Assembly: GCF_003096415.1 (NCBI RefSeq) | Contig: NZ_QEKH01000002.1 | Coordinates: 62,001-126,000, forward strand | Direction of reading: 5' to 3' | DNA from: Victivallis vadensis | GTDB lineage: Bacteria > Verrucomicrobiota > Lentisphaeria > Victivallales > Victivallaceae | Length of the DNA: 64,000 nucleotides | Shown here: positions 28,800-36,852 of the stretch, piece after piece | How positions within the stretch are numbered: the first letter of the stretch is position 1 | How the letters are laid out: every line of letters begins with the position of its first letter | Translations under genes and position numbers: made by a program | Notes under the pieces: model-generated | Databases searched by the model: none | What the model saw: the letters and a program-made list of their open reading frames with translations, nothing else | Told to the model about the DNA's origin: nothing

Positions 28800-30119
28800 T
28801 TACTCCCGCCGTTGGCTGAAGCAGGCGCCCAGCTCCGCCAGACGCTGTTGCAGCACGGCGGTATCGACGGCGCGGACGTCGGATTGCCCGGCTGCGAGGG
28901 TTGCGGCGATTCCGGCGGCCTGTCCGGTCACGAAGCAGGGGGGCATGACCCGGATCGAGGACTGGATCGGGCGGTCGGAGGAGATGGCGCGCCCCGGCAC
29001 GAGCAAATTGGCGATTCCCGCCGGAATCAGCGCCCGGTAGGGGATGCCGTAGCTTTCGCCTTTTTTGAAGCGGGTGGCTTCGATGGTCTTGACCACCTGC
29101 GCCTGCTCCTCGGAATCCGTGGTGCTCGAATGGATATCCACCGGGTAGCAGCAGCGGCCGATTTCGTCCTCGAAGACCGCGCGTTTTTTGTAATCCTCGA
29201 TGGTGAGGCGGTATTCGCCTCTGATGCGGCGGGTTTCGCGCACGCCGAGCAGTGCGGCGGAGGAGATCAGCTCGACTTGTTCAAAGCCGGGCACATGACA
29301 GCGATAGTATTCTTCGAGGATGCGCAGGATGCGGCGTCCCTCGGTGTAGCAGCGTGACAGGTCGAATTCGTCGAGGCAGTCGGCTCCGTAGATGTGGCCG
29401 AGGTTGCTGCTGGCGCTGCGGCTGCTCACCGGCTTCATGCAGACGAAGTGCTGTTCCGGCAGCGGCGCGGTGCCGTTTCTGAGCATTTCAGCCCAGATGG
29501 TGTGGTCGTTGACGCCGGTTTTGCCGACCTCCGCGACTTTGTCCCAGTCGATGCCGCTGAACTGTCCGCACAGGGTGGGACTCATCGGGATGCCGTTGGC
29601 GTCGCCGTATTCGAACTCCGCGCCGGAGAGGGCGGCGAGCAGCCCGTCGCCGGTGGCATCGACGAAAACGCGGCCGGTAATCTTTTTCAGCCCCATCGAA
29701 GTCGCGGCCAGAACGGCCAGAATCCGGCCGCCGTCCATTTCGGCTTCGCAGAGCTTGGCGCAATAGAGCACGCGCACGCCGGCCTGCGCGATCTTTTCAT
29801 CGAGCAGCCGCTTCAGGATTTCCGGGTTGATCGCCTGCCAGGACTCCCGCCACGGCTCGACCTTCATGCGGCTGCACATCTCCAGGTTGATTTCGCGGAA
29901 AATGCCGCCGTAGATCATCCGTTCGCCGTCGGAGGTCGGGGCGAACATCGGCACCAGCCCGGTGGTGCCGAGTCCGCCGAGCGCGCCGAACTGTTCGACG
30001 AGCAGCACCTGTGCTCCGTTCCGGGCCGCCGCCAGAGCCGCCGCGACGCCGGAGGGACCGCCGCCGAGCACCACCACATCCGCATCCGCCAACACCGGGA
30101 GATTCAGTTTTCCGATCAT
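28800..30119 (-). CDS. FAD-dependent oxidoreductase (FAD_oxidored type)
   Basis: 439 residues from the ATG at 30119 (MIGKLNLPVLADAD), chosen for AGGTG 6 bases upstream; an in-frame GTG at 30128 is an alternative. The dinucleotide fold VVVLGGGPSGVAAALAAARNG is followed by GALGGLGTTGLVPMF. The C-terminus ends with the second FAD-binding run (GRAISSDRPIQSSIRVMP, then GQAAGIAATLAA). Family members are flavoproteins of unknown substrate, common in PVC bacteria beside sugar genes. There is no clear signal peptide. The gene is divergent from the PocR/AraC regulator at 30250, which may control it. Confidence 0.88.
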   Translation of the reverse strand: MIGKLNLPVLADADVVVLGGGPSGVAAALAAARNGAQVLLVEQFGALGGLGTTGLVPMFAPTSDGERMIYGGIFREINLEMCSRMKVEPWRESWQAINPEILKRLLDEKIAQAGVRVLYCAKLCEAEMDGGRILAVLAATSMGLKKITGRVFVDATGDGLLAALSGAEFEYGDANGIPMSPTLCGQFSGIDWDKVAEVGKTGVNDHTIWAEMLRNGTAPLPEQHFVCMKPVSSRSASSNLGHIYGADCLDEFDLSRCYTEGRRILRILEEYYRCHVPGFEQVELISSAALLGVRETRRIRGEYRLTIEDYKKRAVFEDEIGRCCYPVDIHSSTTDSEEQAQVVKTIEATRFKKGESYGIPYRALIPAGIANLLVPGRAISSDRPIQSSIRVMPPCFVTGQAAGIAATLAAGQSDVRAVDTAVLQQRLAELGACFSQRRE

Positions 30120-30249
30120 GTTTCGCACCTCGATTGTTCTGTTGATTCGGTTTGTGTGGAATATATGTGAAATTCACTGGATTTTATATGGGCAAACGGC
30201 TATATTTTATAAGGAATGTGCTGTTTTGTGGTTTGGAAACGATCGTATC

Positions 30250-31107
30250 ATGATAGAATTTGAAGATTCCATGCAGGACCTGGTCCGGCGGCTCTGCTCG
30301 CTGGCGGCGCTGGCGCGTACCGGATGCATCTGGAAAATCGGCGGCGAACAATTGCTGCCGGAGCCGGATCTGCCGCGTCCCGCGACGTATCACTGCTGCG
30401 AATTCTGCTGCCGCGTCAAGGAGCTGCCGGACGGGGTGGCGCAGTGCATGTTCAACGATTCGCACCTCCTTGCCGACCGGCTCCGCAAGGACTGCGCGCC
30501 GTTCGTGAACACCTGCCACGCCGGAACCGCTGAACTCGTGATCCCGGTCGTGACGGCGGAGGGGGAGGTGCCGGGAGCGGTGATCGTCGGCCCGTTCCGT
30601 TCGCCGGGAAGCGCCTGCCGGTATCCGGTGCTCCGGGAATTGTTCGAGCGGCTGCCGCCGCTGACCTGCGAGGTGACGCGGGCGTTGACGGAGTTCGTGC
30701 CGCTGCTGTTCGGCGAGGTGGTGCACCGCGCCTACGTCGAATATTCCGGGCTGCTGCCGCACCGCCCGGAGGACGAGAGGCTCAAGCCGGTGCTCGACCG
30801 GCTGCGGCGGAATTTCCGGGAGAATCTGTCGGCGGCGGACGCCGCCGCGATGATCTATATGAGCCCGTCGCGCTTCGTGCATCTGTTCAACAAGGAGTGC
30901 GGGATCGGGTTTTCCGAATATCTGCTCAAACTGCGGCTGCGCGAAGCCCGGCGCTATCTGCTGGCGGGCAACTGGCCGATCCACCGGATCGCCGGCGTCA
31001 GCGGCTTCCCGGACCAGAGCTACTTCACCGCGATGTTCAAACGGGAGTTCGGCCTGCCGCCGCTGCGCTACCGGCGCAAGTTCGGCCGCGGAGCCGGAAT
31101 TGTGTAG
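30250..31107 (+). CDS. AraC-family regulator with N-terminal PocR-like sensor domain
   Basis: 285 residues from the ATG at 30250. The first ~160 residues match the PocR ligand-binding pattern: a Cys-rich stretch (YHCCEFCCRVKELPDGVAQC), then CAPFVNTCHAGTAELVIPVV. The C-terminal ~100 residues form the double helix-turn-helix of AraC proteins (LSAADAAAMIYMSPSRFVHLF, then IHRIAGVSGFPDQSYFTAMFK). PocR domains sense small ligands such as propanediol; the ligand here is unknown. The start is placed here because upstream in-frame sequence lies in the promoter region of the divergent FAD oxidoreductase gene. Confidence 0.88.
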   Translation: MIEFEDSMQDLVRRLCSLAALARTGCIWKIGGEQLLPEPDLPRPATYHCCEFCCRVKELPDGVAQCMFNDSHLLADRLRKDCAPFVNTCHAGTAELVIPVVTAEGEVPGAVIVGPFRSPGSACRYPVLRELFERLPPLTCEVTRALTEFVPLLFGEVVHRAYVEYSGLLPHRPEDERLKPVLDRLRRNFRENLSAADAAAMIYMSPSRFVHLFNKECGIGFSEYLLKLRLREARRYLLAGNWPIHRIAGVSGFPDQSYFTAMFKREFGLPPLRYRRKFGRGAGIV

Positions 31108-31115
31108 AAGCCGTC

Positions 31116-31144
31116 TTGACTTTCGGGCTTCGCGGTGGTACTTT
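31116..31144 (+). promoter_or_regulatory. Promoter of holA
   Basis: TTGACT (31116-31121), 17-base spacer, TACTTT (31139-31144), just past the stop of the AraC-type gene. Confidence 0.55.
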
Positions 31145-31179
31145 ATCGGGATGAAACACAACGGTATGAAAGGGGCGGA

Positions 31180-32256
31180 ATGGGAAAACTCTATGTGATC
31201 TGCGGCGACGATGAATTCGCGGTCAAGGAGCGTTCCCGCGCACTGGCCGCCGAACTGGCCGGCGGCGCGCCCGAGGAGAGTCCGGCGGTCGAAATCATCG
31301 CCGGGGACAGCGACGAGCTGAAGCCGGATGCGATCGTCGGCAAGTTTCTGGACGCCGCGCGCACGCCCTCCTTCCTGTGCAGCGACAAGCTGGTCTGGCT
31401 GCGCCATTTTCCCGATTTCGAGCTGTTTTCCGCCAAGAGCGCGGCCCCGGTCTATCTGGAAACCGCCGCACTGCTCGGGCAGGAACTGCCGCCGGACCTG
31501 ACCGTGCTGCTCGACGGCTTCGGCTTCGATGTGCGCAAGGGGTTCGGCAAGGCGCTGAAAGCCGCCGGCGCGGTGATCGAAACGCTGAATGTGACCAAAA
31601 GTTCGGACAAACGCTACGCCGACGACCGCCGCCTGAACATCCGTGAAATCTGCCAGGCCGCCGGGAAATCCATCGAACCGGCCGCCGCCCAGTTCCTGAC
31701 GGAGACCCTCGGCGGCGATTCGGGGACGCTGCGCAACGAGCTGGAAAAACTCTTCAGCTACACCGGCGACGCCCCCGCGATCACTCTGAACGACTGCCGC
31801 GCGGTCTGCTGCCGTACCCCCGAAACCGTCAGCTGGGAGTTCACCGGCGCGATCGTGAGCCGGAATCTGCCGCTGGCGCTGCAATTGCTCAGCGTGCTGC
31901 TGCGGCAGGGCGAGCCGGAGATCCGGCTGATGGGATCGCTTTCCGGCGAATACCAGAAGCAGATCCAGACCAAGCTGGCGATGCAGCAGTTGAAGATTAC
32001 CCGGGTTTCGCCGCGGACGTTCGATTCGCTGCCGCCGTCGGTGAAGGAGGAGTTTCCGAACAATCCGCTGCTGAAGATTCATCCGTTCCGCGCCTACAAG
32101 GTGTGCGAAGCGGCCGCGAACTACACCGATGCGGAATTGATCCGCAACCTCGAACTGGTGCGCAACGCCAACCGCGCGCTGGTTTCCGGCGGAGGCGACC
32201 GCCGCATCATCCTCGAACAGCTGATCATCAAACTGACCCGCCGTTCCCAGCGCTGA
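31180..32256 (+). CDS. holA: DNA polymerase III delta subunit
   Basis: 358 residues from the ATG at 31180 (MGKLYVICGDDEFAVKE), preceded by AGGGG. The N-terminal domain has the HolA start pattern (Y.I.GdDEF..KE), a LVWLRHFPDF strand, and a DLTVLLDGFGFD strand. The C-terminal collar domain carries LNIREICQAAGKSIEPAA and LRNELEKLFSYTG. HolA is the clamp-loader wrench that opens the sliding clamp. Length fits the family (about 340). It stands alone, and repeat copy 1 begins soon after its stop. Confidence 0.9.
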   Translation: MGKLYVICGDDEFAVKERSRALAAELAGGAPEESPAVEIIAGDSDELKPDAIVGKFLDAARTPSFLCSDKLVWLRHFPDFELFSAKSAAPVYLETAALLGQELPPDLTVLLDGFGFDVRKGFGKALKAAGAVIETLNVTKSSDKRYADDRRLNIREICQAAGKSIEPAAAQFLTETLGGDSGTLRNELEKLFSYTGDAPAITLNDCRAVCCRTPETVSWEFTGAIVSRNLPLALQLLSVLLRQGEPEIRLMGSLSGEYQKQIQTKLAMQQLKITRVSPRTFDSLPPSVKEEFPNNPLLKIHPFRAYKVCEAAANYTDAELIRNLELVRNANRALVSGGGDRRIILEQLIIKLTRRSQR

Positions 32257-32286
32257 CGTTCGGGAATTGCCCCCGGCCCCCCGATC

Positions 32287-32297
32287 GGCAAGGTGCC
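32287..32297. repeat. REP-like short palindromic repeat, site 1 (GGCAAGGTGCC)
   Basis: The 11-mer GGCAAGGTGCC or its complement also occurs at 34096-34106, 43512-43522, 43567-43577 and 47804-47814, with a one-mismatch copy at 47778-47788. Most sites extend to a small hairpin of the form GCGGCA-CCT-TGCCGC or CGGCA-AGG-TGCCG. All lie outside genes, at or near the edges of the large repeat copies. Confidence 0.75.
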
Positions 32298-32414
32298 GGC
32301 GCCAGGTACGGTTTTGTATTGCATCAAGAACAGGCACAATGCCCGTAATGCCGAGCGGCCACCGTTGAGCTTCCGTGTCGGTCCGTGGGCACAACGCCCG
32401 TAAGGCCGCGCGGT

Positions 32415-32431
32415 AACCTTGGAGTGCGGAG
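32415..32431 (+). repeat. Terminal inverted repeat of copy 1, left
   Basis: 17 bases, AACCTTGGAGTGCGGAG, perfectly inverted at 32955-32971. Confidence 0.8.
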
Positions 32432-32954
32432 ATTCATCTCCGCTTTCCAGTCGCACGTGAGTTTTATACTCGGCTTTGCAGTGCATTAGAAACAGGCAGG
32501 GTGCCCGGAGGGTAACAATTTTTGAGTGCAAGCACAGGCAGGCTGCCCGGAGGGTAGTGAGCACGGGATTGGCGGCCTGCGGATGGCTCCGGGGGACGTT
32601 GCGCACGTCCCCCGGACCCCCTCGCCGGTGGCGGAGGCCGGTCTGGTTGCGGGGCACTTCCGCTCGCGGGCGCGGCTTCGCCGCTTACTTGTCCGCCTGG
32701 GGCGGCCAACCCTTCATCGCCCGCGTTGCGGGCTACGCCAGGGGGGCTTCGCTCACTACGTTCGGCTTCGTCACTATCGTTCCTCGTTACTTGCCGAAGG
32801 CAAGTAATTCCCTCACATGCGTTCGCGGCGCTGACCGCGCTTGCTGTGCGCCGCGTAAAAGGCGACGTAGCCTTACTTGTGCGCCGTGTAAGTGGTAATG
32901 CCGCACGGTTACCCTGGCGTGCGGAACTGAACTCGGCTTTGCTGCCCCTGCGGG

Positions 32955-32971
32955 CTCCGCACTCCAAGGTT
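32955..32971 (-). repeat. Terminal inverted repeat of copy 1, right
   Basis: CTCCGCACTCCAAGGTT, the exact reverse complement of 32415-32431. No convincing target-site duplication flanks the pair. Confidence 0.8.
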
Positions 32972-33069
32972 CCGAACTGGCCTTTCTTGTGAGTCGCGGC
33001 CTCCGATGAACGGGAGCATCCGGTAACACCGGTTTGTATTCTCAATCTTTACATTTTCCGCTTTCCGCC

Positions 33070-33098
33070 TTGATTTTTTCCGTAACCGTCGTTAAATT
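33070..33098 (+). promoter_or_regulatory. Candidate promoter for the orphan-gene leader
   Basis: TTGATT (33070-33075), 17-base spacer, TAAATT (33093-33098) in an AT-rich stretch. It lies at the head of a ~255-base leader before the ATG at 33361. Confidence 0.45.
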
Positions 33099-33204
33099 AA
33101 CGGTAACAACAGAGGATTTCGTAAAAATGTAGCAGAGTATCCGAGCTGAAAACTGAATAGTACCTGATTCGTGTTATTTTTCCTGCGAAACTTGCAAAAT
33201 TTCT

Positions 33205-33267
33205 GGAAGTGAGATTACACGGAATTAGGCGTACCCCTATTGGTACGTCCTTTTTTCGTACACTTCC
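33205..33267 (+). terminator. Attenuator-like terminator in the leader of the orphan gene
   Basis: An 8-bp hairpin (33228-33235 with 33242-33249, one G-T pair) is followed by six T residues (33251-33256), a good intrinsic terminator. It lies inside a larger possible stem, GGAAGTG (33205-33211) with CACTTCC (33261-33267). Either a short RNA ends here or the terminator regulates read-through into the gene at 33361. A partly similar sequence (GGCGTACC...GGGGACGTCC) recurs at about 33302-33330. Confidence 0.6.
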
Positions 33268-33360
33268 GGGCTTGCAAGTGCCTGCAGGGTTGCGTCAATG
33301 GGGCGTACCTCTTTTGTTGTGGGGACGTCCTGAACATCAACCATAGAGGAGAACGGAAGG

Positions 33361-33804
33361 ATGTTTGGGTGGTTGCATCGGAAAGCGATTGAGAAAACGG
33401 CGGTGCCGGAGTGCAGCGATAAGGCCGTTGACGCATGGATGCGGCGGCAGAACGGAGCGGAAAAGCTGCGGAAGGATGAATTCCGGGAAATCGGGAAACA
33501 CTGTTACCGTGATCCGGGTCAGGCGAAGGATGACGAGGAGCGGAACCGCTGGCTGCTGGACCGTGAAGTTGCTCTGGAATGGTACTGCCGGTGGAAGCGT
33601 ACCCTGATCCAATTGAATGACGAACGGTTTCAGGCTGATTTGCGTCGGCGGCGGGAGCTGCTGGAATTGGAACTTGCACGGCTGGAACATTACCGGAATG
33701 TGCCTGCTTCCGTGCTGTTTGCGACTATTCAGGAGCCGGAGCGCAGCCGCCGGTTCTACGAAATATGCCGGTATCAGCAAAACACGGCTTCACCGGCGGA
33801 ATGA
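33361..33804 (+). CDS. Orphan hypothetical protein, charged and helical
   Basis: 147 residues starting MFGWLHRKAIEKTA, with GGAGAACGGAAGG before the ATG. I do not recognise the family. It is rich in Arg, Glu and Leu. A long predicted helix runs across about residues 60-115 (DEERNRWLLDREVALEWYC, then RRRRELLELELARLEHY). It contains four Cys and many Trp/Tyr, and has no signal peptide or membrane segment, so it is probably cytoplasmic. It stands alone between repeat copy 1 and a hairpin-rich stretch, with its own leader containing a terminator, suggesting an accessory gene. Confidence 0.7.
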   Translation: MFGWLHRKAIEKTAVPECSDKAVDAWMRRQNGAEKLRKDEFREIGKHCYRDPGQAKDDEERNRWLLDREVALEWYCRWKRTLIQLNDERFQADLRRRRELLELELARLEHYRNVPASVLFATIQEPERSRRFYEICRYQQNTASPAE

Positions 33805-34154
33805 CCGCAAAGGGCCAATAAACGGTCTATCGGCAGCCTTGATTTAGAGCTTATCCCTAAATAAGCTCTTACGGAAATAATAAAAATCCGGGAGACGGCG
33901 GGGCTTCCGGCCTCCAGACCTTGTGCGGGCAGCGCACAAGTGTCTCAGCGCTTCGTCCGGTCACCAAAGCCGACGTTCATCCCCGACCGGCAACGTACCG
34001 GTGCGGTAAAACGCCCATAGAGCAAATAAACTGATAGGTAATAACCCCGGTTTTGAATTTTTACTGCGTAAAAATTCAAAACCGTACCCGGCGCCGGCAC
34101 CTTGCCGGTCGGGGGGACCGGGGAGCGAAGCGCCCCCGGCCGCCGGAGGCAACG
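33805..34154. other. Gene-free, hairpin-rich interval
   Basis: About 350 bases without a gene. It holds a 9-bp hairpin right after the orphan gene (33846-33854 with 33861-33869), an 8-bp hairpin (33920-33927 with 33933-33940), the 17-bp inverted repeat at 34048-34084, and a REP-like site (34096-34106). Its right end (about 34075-34133) resembles the inverted sequence at about 32268-32320, so the orphan gene is bracketed by related sequences in opposite orientation. Confidence 0.7.
34048..34084. repeat. Perfect 17-bp inverted repeat
   Basis: Arms 34048-34064 and 34068-34084 are exact inverted copies with a 3-base TGC loop. The centre is AT-rich and lacks a T tract that would make it a standard terminator. 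Confidence 0.85.
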
Positions 34155-34991
34155 TTACAGTTCGACGGTCAGGCCGTCGTAGGCGACCCGGATGCGGTGC
34201 GGCGCGAAGAAGGCTTCAAGGTCGGCGTGAAGCGCGCCGCCATTGTGGGAGAAGTGGTTCGCGTAGACAGGCGTTTCCGGCGTGATGCAGCCGAGTTCCA
34301 GCAGCCGGTCGCGGAAGGCCAGCACGGAATTGACTCCCTGGTGGCCGCGGTCGCAGTCGGGAGTGCGCAGCCCGCAGGTGCAGTCGATTTCGACGAGGTC
34401 GAGTTTCACGCCTTTCAGCAACTCCCACGATTCCTCGCGGAGAAAGCCGGTGTCGTTGGCGATGAAGAAGCGTTTGCCGTTTCTGCCGATCACATGGACC
34501 TGCGGTTCAAGGCCGGGGGCGTGGTCGGCGTTCAGAGTCAGCAGTTCGAAGTCGCCGTCGTCGGTGGTCTGCCCGTGGCGGACCTCGACCGGATCGATCA
34601 GCAGGTCGGAAAGCTGGTAGATGCTGCTGTCCATCGTGATTTGCGACAGCATCCGCGCGAAGATGGCCGGAGAACCGAACACCTTGATCCGGTGGCGGAG
34701 AGTGCTGAACCACGGGGTGCGCCGCCAGATGAATTCGATTCCGTTCAGATGGTCGGAGTGGGCGTGAGTGAAGACGATCCGGTCGATCCGGGTGAGGTCG
34801 ATGTTGAATTCGGTGCACTGCCAGAAGATGTCGGGGCCGAAGTCCACGAGCGTGTCGGAGTCGATCAGGTAGGCGCAGCGGCGCCGCAGGTCCCTGTCGC
34901 GCTGCTGTTGCGCCTTGCGGCACACTTCACACTCGCACCACAAGGCGGGGATGCCCTCCGCCGCCGCCGTTCCCAGAAACGTCACTTTCAT
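34155..34991 (-). CDS. PhnP-like metallo-beta-lactamase-fold hydrolase
   Basis: 278 residues from the ATG at 34991 (MKVTFLGTAAAEGIPAL), with AGGAGA 8 bases upstream. It has CECEVCRKA near the start (PhnP-type Cys pair region), the metal motif FTHAHSDHLNGIEF, then ADHAPG, ANDTGF and the final NHFSHNGG. The family contains phosphodiesterases acting on cyclic phosphates and nucleotides; no phn genes are nearby, so the substrate is unknown. In-frame sequence upstream of 34991 lies in the divergent promoter region and is unlikely to be translated. Confidence 0.88.
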   Translation of the reverse strand: MKVTFLGTAAAEGIPALWCECEVCRKAQQQRDRDLRRRCAYLIDSDTLVDFGPDIFWQCTEFNIDLTRIDRIVFTHAHSDHLNGIEFIWRRTPWFSTLRHRIKVFGSPAIFARMLSQITMDSSIYQLSDLLIDPVEVRHGQTTDDGDFELLTLNADHAPGLEPQVHVIGRNGKRFFIANDTGFLREESWELLKGVKLDLVEIDCTCGLRTPDCDRGHQGVNSVLAFRDRLLELGCITPETPVYANHFSHNGGALHADLEAFFAPHRIRVAYDGLTVEL

Positions 34992-35104
34992 TGCCGGTTC
35001 TCCTTGATGGTTGAAGATGGTTTCTCGTAATATGGCAGTTTCCGGGAAAAAATCCACCGGATGAACGGTTTTCTCCGAAAAATTTCCGATGCAATTCAAA
35101 CCGA

Positions 35105-35133
35105 TTGCAAATAATCCGGTGCGATATTATATT
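35105..35133 (+). promoter_or_regulatory. Promoter of the pyrophosphatase gene
   Basis: TTGCAA (35105-35110), 17-base spacer, TATATT (35128-35133). The leader of about 20 bases contains AAGGAAAGGG. Confidence 0.7.
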
Positions 35134-35159
35134 ATTTCGCAAGGAAAGGGAATGTTTTG

Positions 35160-36842
35160 ATGAATCGGACTGAGGGAAAAAATGATTATGTGATTCTGGT
35201 CAGCGGCCACCGCAACCCGGATATCGACAGCCTCGCGTCGGCGGTCGCTCTCGCGGAACTGCGCCGCCGCCAGACGAAACGGAAGGTGACCGCGCTCTGC
35301 CCGGGGGTGCTCTCCGATCGGGCGAAGCACCTGTTTTCGCGTTTCGGCCTGACGCCGCCGGAGAGCTGCAACGACGTGTATCCGCGGGTGCGGGACCTGA
35401 TGTGCGAGGTCCCGGCCATTCCGGGCGGCAGCACGCTGTTCGACGCGGTCGGCAGGCTGCGCGAATCCGGCTTGCCGCGGCTGCCGGTGATCGGCGGTGA
35501 CGGAAAATTCCTGGGGATGCTTTCCAGTTTGAATTTGCTTTCGGATCTGTTGAGCTCCGGCCGCGACGAGGGCAGGGGGTTGACCGGCCGCCGCGTACAC
35601 TCCTCGCTGGAGCTGATCGCCAAGGTTCTCGAGGGCGAATACCTGACCAGTTTTCAGCCGGAAACCGCGCAGGATTTCGAGGTCTACGTCGCGGCGATGG
35701 GGCTGGACAGCTTCGAGGAGCATCTGCCCGCCAACAACCGCGAACTGGCGGTGATCGTCGGCGACCGCCCCGAAATCCATCTGTATGCGGTGAACCGCAA
35801 GCTGCGGCTGATGATCGTGACCGGCAGCCGTCCGGTCGATCCGCTGATCCTGCAGGCGGCGAAAACCTTTGAGGTGTCGATTCTGGTCACGCCGCTGGAT
35901 TCGGCGACGGTGATCCGGCGGCTGAAATTCAGCGCCCCGGTCGAACAGACCCGCTTCCCGGAGGACCAGCTCGAACTGACTCCCTCCGACCGCATCCGCG
36001 ACGTGCGGAACCAGATTCTCGGCCACTTCGAGGACGTGGTCCCGGTGGTGGACTGCGACCGCCGCCTGACGGGGGCGGTGTTCAAGCAGCGGCTGAATGC
36101 GCCGCCGCCTTTCCGGATGATCCTGGTCGATCACAACGAAATCGAGCAGAGCCTGCCCGGCGTGGAGGAGATTCCGATCATCGAGGTGGTCGATCACCAC
36201 CGTATCGGCATGATGCCGACCGCCACGCCGATCAAATTCACCGGCGACGTGGTCGGCAGCACCTGCACGCTGGTTGCGGCGATGTTCCGCAGTTGCGGCG
36301 AAAGCCTCGGCGCGGATCTGGCCGGGCTGCTGCTCGGCGGCATCATTTCCGACACTCTGCTGCTGAAATCCCCGACCACGGCCGACCTCGACCGCAGGAT
36401 GGCGGAGTGGCTGGAAAAGGTCTCCGGCGTGACCGGCGAAACGCTGATGCAGGAGCTGATGAGCATCGACTCCGCGCTCGCGGTCAAACCGGCGGAGGAG
36501 GTGATCGGCGGCGACCGCAAGGATTACACCGACCATGAACTTCATTTCGCGCTCGCGCAGGTCGAGGAGACCAACCTCGAACTTCTGCATCAGCGCCGCG
36601 ACGAGCTGGCCGCCGAAATCCGCCGCGCCGTCGAACGGGACAAGCTCGACTTTTTCGGCCTGCTGGTCACCGACGCGGTCCGCGAAACCTCGCAATTGCT
36701 GGCGATCGGCAGGCCGGAGATCGTGCGCAGCCTGCCTTACCGCAAGATCGGCCCGGAGCTGTTCGACCTGCCCGGCATCCTGAGCCGCAAGAAGCAGCTG
36801 CTGCCGCAGATGCTGTCGATCACCGCCGCAGTCGGAAAATAG
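35160..36842 (+). CDS. Manganese-dependent inorganic pyrophosphatase, CBS/DRTGG type
   Basis: 560 residues from the ATG at 35160. It is a family II (DHH) pyrophosphatase: SGHRNPDIDSLASAVA at the start and VDHHRIGM with GGIISDTLLL later carry the metal ligands. A regulatory insert between them (about residues 70-300) contains CBS motifs (GLPRLPVIGGDGKFLGMLS) and a DRTGG-like part. Such CBS-containing enzymes are regulated by adenine nucleotides. The reaction hydrolyses diphosphate to two phosphates in the cytoplasm. It is followed by trmO after 10 bases. Confidence 0.92.
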   Translation: MNRTEGKNDYVILVSGHRNPDIDSLASAVALAELRRRQTKRKVTALCPGVLSDRAKHLFSRFGLTPPESCNDVYPRVRDLMCEVPAIPGGSTLFDAVGRLRESGLPRLPVIGGDGKFLGMLSSLNLLSDLLSSGRDEGRGLTGRRVHSSLELIAKVLEGEYLTSFQPETAQDFEVYVAAMGLDSFEEHLPANNRELAVIVGDRPEIHLYAVNRKLRLMIVTGSRPVDPLILQAAKTFEVSILVTPLDSATVIRRLKFSAPVEQTRFPEDQLELTPSDRIRDVRNQILGHFEDVVPVVDCDRRLTGAVFKQRLNAPPPFRMILVDHNEIEQSLPGVEEIPIIEVVDHHRIGMMPTATPIKFTGDVVGSTCTLVAAMFRSCGESLGADLAGLLLGGIISDTLLLKSPTTADLDRRMAEWLEKVSGVTGETLMQELMSIDSALAVKPAEEVIGGDRKDYTDHELHFALAQVEETNLELLHQRRDELAAEIRRAVERDKLDFFGLLVTDAVRETSQLLAIGRPEIVRSLPYRKIGPELFDLPGILSRKKQLLPQMLSITAAVGK

Positions 36843-36852
36843 GGGGCGGCAG

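Larger units (their letters stand above)
32310..32971 (+). repeat. Large interspersed repeat, copy 1
   Basis: The conserved core begins at AACCTTGGAGTGCGGAG (32415) and runs to about 32920. It matches copy 2 (42829 on) and, inverted, copy 3 (48385 down). Shared parts in order are: hairpin GCGGAGAT-TC-ATCTCCGC; two 'tGCCCGGAGGGTA' boxes; a perfect 12-bp stem (32588-32599 with 32605-32616, 5-base loop); several small hairpins; a TTACTTGCC/GGCAAGTAA hairpin; and about two 33-base tandem units. A left arm (32310-32414) is shared with copy 3. The open frames through it are not conserved between copies, so it is non-coding. Copy 1 alone ends in a 17-bp inverted copy of its start (32955-32971). Confidence 0.9.

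Noticed and set aside
30184-32394. A 736-codon minus-strand frame over the AraC-type and holA genes
   Set aside because: It would cover two well-identified sense genes and part of the repeat, and shows no domain.
32476-32898. Open frames through repeat copy 1, with similar frames in copies 2 (42769-43419) and 3 (47984-48466)
   Set aside because: The same peptide stretches appear in different frames in different copies because of small indels. Similarity is at DNA level, and composition is Arg/Pro/Ala-rich as expected from GC-rich non-coding DNA.
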